A stretch of DNA of 64,000 bases from Nocardia rhizosphaerihabitans (GTDB taxonomy: Bacteria; Actinomycetota; Actinomycetes; Mycobacteriales; Mycobacteriaceae): the NCBI RefSeq assembly GCF_014646295.1, contig NZ_BMNE01000007.1, positions 223,714-287,713 on the forward strand, in the 5' to 3' direction. Position 1 is the first letter of the stretch; each line of letters opens with the position of its first letter. The notes beneath the pieces were generated by a model. The model was not told where the DNA came from and did no database searches. It was given only the letters and a program-made list of their open reading frames with translations. This document shows positions 8,497 to 16,084 of the stretch, piece after piece. Made by a program: the position numbers and the translations under genes.

Positions 8497-8969
8497 ATGC
8501 CGTCACCGACTACCGTCGAGCTGCTGTCGGGGACCCCCAGCAGCGCCCGAAACGCGGCCCCAAGCCCGCGCTCACGCTGGAGGGGATCGTCGCCGAGGCC
8601 ATCGCGGTCGCCGACGCCGAAGGCCTGGCCAAGCTCTCCATGCAGCGCCTGGCCGAACGCCTCGGTTTCACCAACATGTCGCTGTACCGGTACGTGCCGG
8701 GCAAGGAGCAGCTGACCGCGCTCATGTTCGACACCGCCGTCGGTGCGCCCTCGAAACCCGCTACGCCGGTGCGGGAGTCGGCCGAGCCGTGGCGAGAAAG
8801 CCGCACCGACACCGAATCGCCGCTGCGCGTGACGAATGCGGTCGACGCGCTGGATCTGCCCAAGCCCATCCGAGTCGGAAAGGAATTCCGTTGGGACATC
8901 GACGCACTCGAAACATCCCTGGCAAACCTGGACGACCAACTACAGGAGCACGACGATGAGACGGGGTAG
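8497..8969 (+). pseudogene. TetR family regulator, frameshifted and truncated
   Basis: The ATG at 8497 has GGAAGGA upstream and opens MPSPTTVELLSGTP. A one-base shift near 8530-8540, in a run of G and C, moves into the frame QQRPKRGPKPALTLEGIVA. That frame carries an intact TetR helix-turn-helix: AIAVADAEGLAKLSMQRLAE, then GFTNMSLYRYVPGKEQLTAL. After DTAVG the usual ligand-binding domain is absent; a short unrelated-looking tail of about 75 residues runs to the stop. The gene therefore lacks both an intact start frame and its sensor domain. It could once have served the operators at 4648, 7439 and 7637. Confidence 0.6.
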
Positions 8970-9275
8970 AGCGCCGCGGCCTCTCGAGGTGCTGGACCAG
9001 ACGCAGCGACTTCGAAGGGTCGTACCTTGTCGTCGATGACCGTCGTGCCGGAGGTGACGACGGTGCTCCATTCGATCCGTACTCGCCACTTCACGTGCTC
9101 ATTGGTGCGTACCCCACACGATGAAGACTTCGTAGTCCTGGTGCTGATCTGATAGGGGAACTTGATCGGCTCGGCGCGCTCGCTCGGGAGTCGTTCAGCA
9201 CCGTCGGAGGTTTCGAGGGGCGGGGTAGGTGAATGCGATCGCCGAGACCTCCTGATCCCCAGGCGAAGTTGTCGC
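8970..9275. other. no gene seen
   Basis: No supported coding frame. On the minus strand a short stretch with WRVRIEWSTVV is protein-like but has no start or family match. The interval separates the broken TetR gene from the CRISPR remnant. Confidence 0.35.
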
Positions 9276-9425
9276 CGCGGGCTGCGCGCCAGCGCGGGGA
9301 GCACTGAGACCTCGAGCACTTGCTCGACGCTGAGCTGGGCTCATCCCGCTCGCGCGGGGAGCACTCTTCCACCAGTACCCGCCGAACCTGGGCTTCGGGC
9401 TCATCCCCGCTCGCGCGGGGAGCAC
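9276..9425 (-). CRISPR. three-repeat type I-E CRISPR remnant
   Basis: Three repeats lie at 9397-9425, 9337-9364 and 9276-9304, separated by two spacers of exactly 32 bases. On the minus strand the repeat starts GTGCTCCCCGCGCGAGCGGG and ends ATGAGCCC (29 bases), the form usual for actinobacterial type I-E systems. The middle repeat lacks one C of a C-run. The repeat at 9276 keeps its GTGCTCCCCGCGC half but has lost the other half, as terminal (leader-distal) repeats do. The array is therefore oriented leftward, with its leader expected above 9425. No cas gene adjoins it; only the Cas3 relic at 905-1050 is in the window. Confidence 0.85.
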
Positions 9426-9526
9426 ACTGACTCACCTGCAGGTTTGCACGCCAAACACCCGATTTACATTCACTTTCCACCGACCACCACCAGCCTCCAA
9501 CATAGTTCAGCCCTTCCTCCACCCCT

Positions 9527-9584
9527 CTGTAGATCCCGCAGCCGCCAGCCACCTACATCTCGTCAGGTTTCACTGGTCTGTCGG
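9527..9584. repeat. dispersed repeat, copy 1
   Basis: A 58-base sequence starting CTGTAGATCCCGCAGCC and ending CACTGGTCTGTCGG is repeated at 18605-18661 in the same orientation with four substitutions and one deletion. No gene covers it. It may be the end of a lost mobile element. Confidence 0.7.
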
Positions 9585-10123
9585 ATGCTGCGAGGGCTCA
9601 GAACGTCCATCGCCCGCAGACGAAGGCCAAGCCTTTGAGCCAGGACCCAGCGGATCCTGGCGTGAGAGTGCTTTGGAATTGCACACCAGTGAAGCTTCCA
9701 TGATCCTCTTCGCGACATCGAGCGGCAAAGTTGCCTAGCCGACTCGGTGTTGATCGTGATCCGGTCGACGTGGTCCACCTGCGCCAGCTGCCCGCGTTCG
9801 GTCAGAACTGCATGGCTGTAGCGCAGCTTCGACGACACGGCCCAGCAGCGCATCGCCACGACGGCGGTGTAGGTGCCGGGCTTCTCGCCGATCGAGCTGA
9901 CGATGGCCTTGCCCCGGTCGAACAGCTTGCGGGGCCGCCCCAGGATCAGCTGAAGAGCGGCCAGTGGAGCGAACTTCTCGGCGGCCTCTCGGATGAGGTC
10001 CTCGGCTTGTCGTGCGCCGGCGGCTCTCTCGGCGGCCGCGGCGTTCTCGGCCTGATCCTGCCGGGTCATGCGTTGGCGGTTCTTGTCGATCGCGTCGTCG
10101 AGACTCCCCGTGTCCGACAGCAT
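9563..10123 (-). CDS. hypothetical protein
   Basis: A 186-residue frame. The first 55 residues are charged and helical (QDQAENAAAAERAAGARQAE, then REAAEKFAPLAALQLIL). A compact part follows, with KPGTYTAVVAMRCWAVSSKL and an acidic stretch. The last 50 residues look like read-through, so the frame may be shifted near 9740. There is no clear ribosome binding site at the ATG. No domain is recognised, and the gene overlaps the dispersed repeat at its 3' end. Confidence 0.35.
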   Translation of the reverse strand: MLSDTGSLDDAIDKNRQRMTRQDQAENAAAAERAAGARQAEDLIREAAEKFAPLAALQLILGRPRKLFDRGKAIVSSIGEKPGTYTAVVAMRCWAVSSKLRYSHAVLTERGQLAQVDHVDRITINTESARQLCRSMSRRGSWKLHWCAIPKHSHARIRWVLAQRLGLRLRAMDVLSPRSIRQTSET

Positions 10124-10379
10124 ATCCGGGCTCGGCAGCGGGCTGTATCGCGGGAATGGGTGTGCGGGGACAGTAGCCGATGAAGTCGAAACATGTTGCG
10201 TCTGTTCATCGAACTCGACTCGGCCTCGTAACGATCAGCAGCGCGGGCGGTTTCGGCACGCGACGCCTAGGCATGGCATGAATTCGAATGTATGTTCGAA
10301 TGAGCGGCCTCGACGAGGGAGGCCGCCCTCCTTGGTTCATCACCGGGGAGACGCAGCGTGATGAAGGAGTAAGCAAGCT

Positions 10380-11784
10380 ATGGCATGTCAGACCTTCCCA
10401 CCGTCACCGTTCCAGGTCTGTGGCGCGATTCTCGACAAGTACCTACAGACCCGGGGGACCGAACGGATTCCTGCTGTTCCCGAAGTCCGATGAGCTCACC
10501 AACCCCGACGGGTTCGGCCGGCGCTCGGAGTTCCTCGGCGGCAACATCTACTGGTCGCCGAATACCGGCGCGCATCCGGTCGCGCACGAATTCCTCACCA
10601 AGTGGGGCGAATACGGCTACGAGGGAGGCTTCATCGGCTACCCGCTGACCGATGAGATCGTCCTATCGGACGGCATCGGCCGTCGCCAGGAGTTCCAGGG
10701 CGCCTGGATCTACTGGCACGCCATGACAGGAGCCCACAACATCCAGGGCGCGATCCGTGACAAATGGCTCGAATCCGGCGGCGAACGCGGCCCACTCGGC
10801 TACCCCAGCACCGACGAAGTCGTCGCCCCCGACGGCAACGGGCGGTTCAACCGGTTCGAACGCGGCATGGTCTACTGGTCGCCCTCGACCGGCGCGCACG
10901 CTGTGAGTGGCCGCATTCTGGCGCTGTGGTCGGCCGCGGGCTACGAGAGCAGCCACTACGGATACCCGACCAGCGACGCCACCCCCGGTGCCGAGCCGGG
11001 TTCGCTGATCCAACAGTTCGAGCACGGCTCGATCTATGTGCTCAACGACTACCTGCGCGCACTGCTCGTCCCGGCGCAGGGATTCGCCGGCTACGACACC
11101 GGCCTGCACCCGGCCTACTGCCCCGACCCGCTGAACTCGCCCCCGACGTGCCCGGTGGACCTGTCCGACTACAACACCGTCGGCGACCCGGACGGCACGC
11201 TGATCCCGGCGAATCTACAGAAGGCGGGAGTGGTCTCGGCCTATTTCGCCGCCAACGGCCGCCCGACGGCGCACGCGTTGTGGGAGCACTACTACGACCA
11301 CGACGAAGCGGGCCAGGACTACGCGCTCGGAACGACGCTGCTCGATTCCTGGACCGCTGAGGACCGCACCGACTACGCGGGGCTGCGACCACCGGCGGAA
11401 TGGGTCAACGCGAACAAGGAGGAGGCGATCACCGCGGCGATCAACGAGACCGCCCGCACCGGTCAGCCGGCCAAGGTCATCATCTCGACTCCGTGGCATG
11501 TGACCGCGGGGATCAGCAACGATCAGGTGCAGTCGATCGGCCGCTACAGCCTGTGCTCGACCACTGCGGTGATCGCCCAGCCCGCCAATCCGGGTCAGAA
11601 CCCGATCGAGTTGCGTCAGCAGACCCATATCTACGACGTCTACGACTATGCCGCCGGTGACGACTACGGCAATCCCGCCCAGCAGGCGGTCCTGGTCGGC
11701 GTCGAAGGCGAGAAGCTCGGCGTCGCCAAACCGTTCCTGGTGTTGGGTTCGTCGTCGGTGCATTCCTGGTCCGGTATCCGCTGA
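10380..11784 (+). pseudogene. LGFP-repeat protein with one frame break
   Basis: LGFP repeats occur in cell-wall-associated actinobacterial proteins. The ATG at 10380, 10 bases after AAGGAG, opens MACQTFPPSPFQVCGAILDK. That frame breaks in the run of five G at about 10451, and the next frame continues the same repeat with GGPNGFLLFPKSDELTNPDG. Three to four repeats follow, each with GRxxEF, IYWSPxTGAH and GPLGYPxTDE-type motifs. A 240-residue C-terminal domain of unknown function follows (YDTGLHPAYCPDP to HSWSGIR). There is no signal peptide. One base would restore the gene, so a sequencing error is as likely as a real frameshift. Confidence 0.7.
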
Positions 11785-11792
11785 GGATCCGT

Positions 11793-11826
11793 GCATTGCC
11801 CGCCGCGCGCCGACGGCGGGCAATGC
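11793..11826. terminator. hairpin terminator
   Basis: A perfect 13-bp stem, GCATTGCCCGCCG / CGGCGGGCAATGC, with an 8-base loop, 8 bases after the LGFP gene's stop. Confidence 0.75.
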
Positions 11827-11840
11827 CGCACAATGAGCTC

Positions 11841-12206
11841 ATGTCCACCATCGCCCCATCGACCCAGACACGACGCCACAGTGCTGGCTGGGGTGTCGGC
11901 GCCGGACTGTTTTTCTCGGTGGTGGTGTTCGTCCCGGCGGTCTTCGTGGTCCGGCAGTGGCTCGACCTTGCCGAGGTTTCGGCCACCCCGTCGCATCTGC
12001 GTGCTCGGCCGGTCGAGGTGCCCGCCTCGTACTGGGTCACCTGGTTCGTGGCAGTGGTGGTGTTGCTCGCGCCGGCCGTGGCCTTGGCGGGGTGGTTTGT
12101 CATGCGACGGGTCGCGGTGGGGTACGTGGTCACCGCTGGGTTGGTAGCTGTAGCTCTGGCGGCGTTGACGATCGGGTTCGAGCTGGGCGGATTCGCGCCT
12201 TCCTGA
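11841..12206 (+). CDS. small membrane protein
   Basis: A 121-residue protein with three membrane segments: GAGLFFSVVVFVPAVFVV, YWVTWFVAVVVLLAPAVALA and GYVVTAGLVAVALAALTI. I use the ATG at 11841 because the earlier in-frame ATG at 11796 lies inside the terminator hairpin. There is no known family. Confidence 0.55.
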   Translation: MSTIAPSTQTRRHSAGWGVGAGLFFSVVVFVPAVFVVRQWLDLAEVSATPSHLRARPVEVPASYWVTWFVAVVVLLAPAVALAGWFVMRRVAVGYVVTAGLVAVALAALTIGFELGGFAPS

Positions 12207-12229
12207 CCCAGAGCGGCTTGGTGCCGCGC

Positions 12230-12511
12230 ACGGGCCCGGACAGAGAACGTGTTGTGCGTGCTGGTCAGGCACCAGCCGCGGGTCGAGTTGGTGTTTCTGC
12301 CGACTATTCGTCCTGGTTGAACCGGATTGAGTGCGAGTTTGCGGCGTTGCGTTACTTCGCGCTCAACGGCACCGACCACCGCACCCACGCAACACAGGAT
12401 GCCGCGATCGGCGACTACATCCGCTGGCGCAATCACCACGCCCGACCGATCCGAGACTTCGCTGTCGGCTCGAAGATCCAGGGGCCGGACTATCTAACCA
12501 ACGTTGCCTGA
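12230..12511 (+). pseudogene. IS630-type transposase C-terminal fragment
   Basis: The end of an IS630-like transposase is visible. RVELVFLPT appears in one frame and, after a one-base shift, YSSWLNRIECEFAALRYFAL continues in the next (the PTYSSWLNxxE motif holds the third catalytic acid). It ends with IRDFAVGSKIQGPDYLTNVA. The N-terminal DDE core is missing. It is a dead relic bordering the low-GC cassette. Confidence 0.65.
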
Positions 12512-12518
12512 CGCGGCA

Positions 12519-13574
12519 CTAGCTCGGACTGCTGAACCACTGTGGTACCGGACCTCCAGTCAGCCGCTCAAGTTCCTCCGCCACCGTCTGCCGGTCAAGC
12601 ACCAATGCTTGTCGCATCGCGTGTGCGGCAGAATCATACAGATCGTGACGCCCGTACTCATGGGCGATACGCATGGTCTGAAGTAGCGGTTCAACGCCGC
12701 CAATTAGATTGCCGACCAACGTTGCGAATATTCCATAGTTTAACAAGCTCTCTGCCAAATCTTGATCGAATTTCTTGTGATCTAATTCGGCGAGCCGAAC
12801 GTATGACTCGATAGCCCGGCCGGTCAGCGCGACCGCTTCATTCCAATGACCCTCGGTCGCCAGTTGGACTCCCCTATTGTGCAGTGTGGCGGCCTGTCGC
12901 GGCACCTTGTCGACGTACAGTTGGCAGCTGGTGTCGTGAGGGTAGCGCTCGGTGATGGCCCTCCACCCATCCAAGACCTCGGTCGGCATTTCGGCGGCAG
13001 AGCAGTATTTCATGTAGTCGTGCAGGTAGACACGGTAATTCGGCTCGATGGCGATAACCCGCGCCATCAGGTCTGCCGCTAATTCCGGGCGACCCATGGA
13101 GTTGAGGACTGATGCGCAGTTGAACAGTGCGACGGTGTGGTCCGGCTGCGTCTCGAGAACCCGCGAGAACATGTCGACGGCCTCAGACCATTCACCTGCC
13201 ACCATGAGTCGCTCCGCAGATATGAGGTCCTGACTCGGCGCGGGTTCATACGGGCCTATGTAGTCCTGCACGTACGCGACCCCTCCCGGCAGATCGACCT
13301 CCATGAGACTGGGCACCACCCCTTGCCCCTCCATTAAGTCGTCGAGAGCCTTGACAGCCAGTTCACGACCCAACTCCCGCCGGCCCGAGTCGGCGTCACG
13401 ATAGATCGCGAGCACATGCAGGTGCAGACCCGATCTGACGTTGCGCAGCACATGGACGAACTTTGAATAACCCGCGCCGAGCTGGGGACCAATCCGATAG
13501 AGACAGCCGCGGATAGTTGTCCCCTTCCCCTCGTACTCCTCGGGATCGTGCTCGCGCACATCAAGCATCTCCAC
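12519..13574 (-). CDS. TPR protein with a pseudokinase-like N-terminus
   Basis: A 351-residue protein. Residues about 15-50 resemble the N-lobe of a Ser/Thr kinase: CLYRIGPQLGAGYSKFVHVL gives a glycine-loop-like LGAGYSK followed by SGLHLHVLAIY. The catalytic Lys position is not Lys and the C-lobe is missing. Residues about 130-200 form tetratricopeptide repeats (EWSEAVDMFSRVLETQPDHT, then MARVIAIEP), and more helical repeats follow to the end. The start is a GTG 12 bases after the upstream gene's stop, so the two form an operon. Base composition is lower in GC than its neighbours (around 37% in one 60-base stretch near 12720), suggesting recent transfer. The kinase comparison is my inference. 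Confidence 0.6.
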   Translation of the reverse strand: MEMLDVREHDPEEYEGKGTTIRGCLYRIGPQLGAGYSKFVHVLRNVRSGLHLHVLAIYRDADSGRRELGRELAVKALDDLMEGQGVVPSLMEVDLPGGVAYVQDYIGPYEPAPSQDLISAERLMVAGEWSEAVDMFSRVLETQPDHTVALFNCASVLNSMGRPELAADLMARVIAIEPNYRVYLHDYMKYCSAAEMPTEVLDGWRAITERYPHDTSCQLYVDKVPRQAATLHNRGVQLATEGHWNEAVALTGRAIESYVRLAELDHKKFDQDLAESLLNYGIFATLVGNLIGGVEPLLQTMRIAHEYGRHDLYDSAAHAMRQALVLDRQTVAEELERLTGGPVPQWFSSPS

Positions 13575-13586
13575 GACACACCGCGC

Positions 13587-14357
13587 CTACAGCGCCGCTC
13601 CGGGCGACAAATCAGCGCCCGACAGCTGGAGGTAGAGCGGAGTTCCGACGACGTCCGTTCCTTGTACACCAAGTAGCGCGAAGACGGTGGACATCCTCAT
13701 TTGCAGCTGGCCGCCGAAGAAGCGGTAGTTGCCCGAATGCAGCAGGAAGGTTCCGTCCGGCTCAGGCCCTTCGCTAAAGAAGCGCAGCGAGCAATCCAAG
13801 AGCAGGTTGCGGCTGCCAAACGACGACCGAAGTGTCACAATGTCCGCCGACGTGGGGTTCTCAACCGGTCTTTCAATCCGGAAGAGGCCATCGTAAAAGT
13901 AGTAAGTCCCGCTCTGTCCCGAAGAGATCGCTTCTCTGATATCGGGCACGTCGCCGTGGTCCACAGCAATGGTCAACAATACGTCCCTGAGCTTCTCGAC
14001 ATAGGCAATCTTCACCTTGCGTTCCCGTTGGATCACGTTCTTCCGCCCGTAAGTTAGGCCACCGTTGAACAGGCTCACAATATGGCCGAGGGACAAACCC
14101 ATGCGGAGATCTCGAACACCCGACTGTTCGGAGATCACCTGCTCGGTAACATCGCTACTGCGCACCGGATCGAACTGCCCGTGCAGGCTGTCTACCTTGG
14201 TTCGCGAGATGTAGCAGATGTAGTCCACGCATCCTCCGGTCACCGATGACGGCCTGCTGATCCTTACGTGCTCGTATGACTCAACCAGATTCTGCGCGGT
14301 TGGCCCAGCTACTTCAAGTACGTCGCGGTCATAGGAACGGTTCACATTTGATGTCAT
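13587..14357 (-). CDS. DUF7019-like (SAVMC3_10250-type) hypothetical protein
   Basis: Starting at the Met of MTSNVNRSYDRDVLEVAGPT (14357) the protein is 256 residues. Near residue 40 it has VDYICYISRTKVDSLHGQF, which resembles the start of the DUF7019/SAVMC3_10250 family (Y-x-Y-I-S-x-x-K-V-D). The C-terminal half is beta-rich, with LLLDCSLRFFSEG and NYRFFGGQLQMRM. Catalytic residues are not known. It is the first gene of a two-gene unit with the TPR protein and shares its lower GC content. Family assignment is from memory of the motif and is tentative. Confidence 0.5.
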   Translation of the reverse strand: MTSNVNRSYDRDVLEVAGPTAQNLVESYEHVRISRPSSVTGGCVDYICYISRTKVDSLHGQFDPVRSSDVTEQVISEQSGVRDLRMGLSLGHIVSLFNGGLTYGRKNVIQRERKVKIAYVEKLRDVLLTIAVDHGDVPDIREAISSGQSGTYYFYDGLFRIERPVENPTSADIVTLRSSFGSRNLLLDCSLRFFSEGPEPDGTFLLHSGNYRFFGGQLQMRMSTVFALLGVQGTDVVGTPLYLQLSGADLSPGAAL

Positions 14358-14746
14358 TCCTCGAACGCGGTGAACGATGCCGCGGGGCCACCGACCCTCG
14401 CCCAAGAGGTGCCGGTCCCCGAGTGCGCACCGCACCTGCCACCCTGTGTCCTGACTGTTTGAGCGCGCCAACGTTCACGAGACAGACCCCGCCGTTCTAC
14501 CAGATTGCGGTCAGGTCGTATGTTTCCAGGATCGTTTGCAGGGCCCGGGTTGATGACGGGGCAGGAGTTCACCGTAGGCGCGCCCTCTTCGGAGCTGGCG
14601 GCCTAGACGGTTTCTGCCCGGCGACGTGCCGGTTCCAGGTCTCGCGTGGCTCGTTGCTGGCCGGTTCCCGATAGAGAGGTATAGCCGGGACCCAGGACGA
14701 GCTGGGGGCGCCCCGATCGCGACTGCGTAGCCGTGGGCGACCGGCG

Positions 14747-15688
14747 CTACCGGTCGCTCACACCGAGCCAGGCGGGTAGTGGTTCCCGGGCGGCGAGCCA
14801 GGCCCGCGGTATCCCAGTGGGGGTGCCGACGCCGGTGTAGGCTGCGACGATTCCTCCGGCGATGGCGCAGGTGGTGTCGATGTCACCGTCGGCTTCAATG
14901 CACGTGGCGATAGCTGCTTGATAGTCGTTCAGTTGTGTTGCGGCCACCCACAATGCGAACGGCACCGTGTCTTGGGCTCGTACCCGGGATCCGTTACCCA
15001 GTTCGTGTACGACCTCGGCTAGGGGGGCGCTGAGCATGGCACGAGCGTGACCGATGCCGCGCGTTGTGTCGCTGGTTTCGAGATGGTCCAGCACGATGGT
15101 GAGGAATTGTGTGGGCGTGGGTTGGACTCGTGCTCGGCGCCCGTAAGCGGCCTGTCCGGCGGCAACTGCCACCGCGACCGCGCCGATCACTCCCTCGGGG
15201 TGCGCATGGGTGATCTGTGCTGACCGGACGGCTTCGGTGATAGCTCTGTGGGGATTGTCGGCGTAGTAGGCCCCCAGTGGTGCGACCCGCATTGCGGCAC
15301 CGTTTCCGCAGGAGCCCTGGCCTCCGAACGCCGCTGCCGCGGTATCTCGCCAGTGGCTCCCCCCGCGGATGCGTCGAAGCGAGGTGACAGTGGCATGCCC
15401 GTAATCGCGTTCGGGCGAGAACCGGCGCGCGAAGCCCGCGGCCAGCCGGTCCTGATCGATTTGCCGGTGACGGTGAAGTTCGGCGACCACACTGCAGGCC
15501 ATCTCGGTGTCGTCGGTCCAGTCCCACGGTCCCGGCGGCGGCGTACCCGACCGAAGATTGGCAAGCGAGCGGCCCATGATGAAGAACTGTGCGCCTAGCG
15601 CATCGCCCACCGACAGTCCGTCGAGCGAATCGCGCATCAGGGTTCCGCGACCGATGCCACGGGCTGATCGGCGCCTCCATCTGTTCAC
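14747..15688 (-). CDS. ADP-ribosylglycohydrolase family protein
   Basis: Enzymes of the DraG/ARH family remove ADP-ribose from proteins using two Mg ions. The protein has the family motifs in order: LDGLSVGDALGAQFF near the start, WTDDTEMACSVVAEL (metal-binding Asp pair), GQGSCGNGAAMRVAPLGAYY, and the C-terminal DGDIDTTCAIAGGIVAAYTG, whose Asp residues complete the metal site. All key acids are present. The frame opens at a GTG at 15688, but family alignments would start at the ATG at 15637. It is the last gene of the WXG100/ADP-ribosyltransferase cassette, 90 bases after its upstream neighbour, and I infer it protects the producer. Confidence 0.85.
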   Translation of the reverse strand: MNRWRRRSARGIGRGTLMRDSLDGLSVGDALGAQFFIMGRSLANLRSGTPPPGPWDWTDDTEMACSVVAELHRHRQIDQDRLAAGFARRFSPERDYGHATVTSLRRIRGGSHWRDTAAAAFGGQGSCGNGAAMRVAPLGAYYADNPHRAITEAVRSAQITHAHPEGVIGAVAVAVAAGQAAYGRRARVQPTPTQFLTIVLDHLETSDTTRGIGHARAMLSAPLAEVVHELGNGSRVRAQDTVPFALWVAATQLNDYQAAIATCIEADGDIDTTCAIAGGIVAAYTGVGTPTGIPRAWLAAREPLPAWLGVSDR

Positions 15689-15778
15689 AGTCGCGACGAC
15701 CTTCCCGATCCGGGTGCACAGGCCGACCTGAACTGCACCGCTGTGGACCCTGACCGCAGAGGTCGGGAGACGCTGTTG

Positions 15779-16078
15779 TCAGTGGTTGATAGGATTGCCG
15801 ATGGGGTCGAATACTCGCCGCCCGTCGGGGTCGAGCCAGTATCCGTCGCTGTCGCGACGGTAGACCAGCGCACCGTTCTCGTCGCGCCACTCCCGTCCAT
15901 CGTGGGAAACCTTCCAACCTTCCTGGTCGGTGCCGGACAGGCCGTCGTCTTTGACATGGGTGACGTTCCGTGGGGCCGTGGGGTCCAAAGCGCGGCGGCG
16001 CACCTGGGCACGCGCTTCCTCGAACGCGGCCAGCTGCCGCGCTGCACGTTCGTACTCTTCGTCGTGGGCGGTCGTCAT
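15779..16078 (-). CDS. small partner protein of the ADP-ribosyltransferase effector
   Basis: 99 residues. The first half is helical and charged (EEYERAARQLAAFEEARAQV). The second half is a Trp-, Gly- and Asp-rich beta segment with WKVSHDGREWRDENGALVYR and SDGYWLDPDGRRVFDP. It starts 6 bases after the effector's stop, so it is co-translated or co-transcribed with it. It could be an immunity protein, a chaperone or a small secreted partner; nothing in it decides. No catalytic motif is seen. Confidence 0.6.
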   Translation of the reverse strand: MTTAHDEEYERAARQLAAFEEARAQVRRRALDPTAPRNVTHVKDDGLSGTDQEGWKVSHDGREWRDENGALVYRRDSDGYWLDPDGRRVFDPIGNPINH

Positions 16079-16084
16079 GACCGG

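Noticed and set aside
9195..9552. Minus-strand frames with Ser-Pro-Arg-Ala-Ser-Gly-Met repeats
   Set aside because: They are translations of the CRISPR repeats, not genes.
13701..14057. Plus-strand frame of 118 codons in the low-GC cassette
   Set aside because: Lies wholly inside the DUF7019-like gene on the other strand, with no ribosome binding site.
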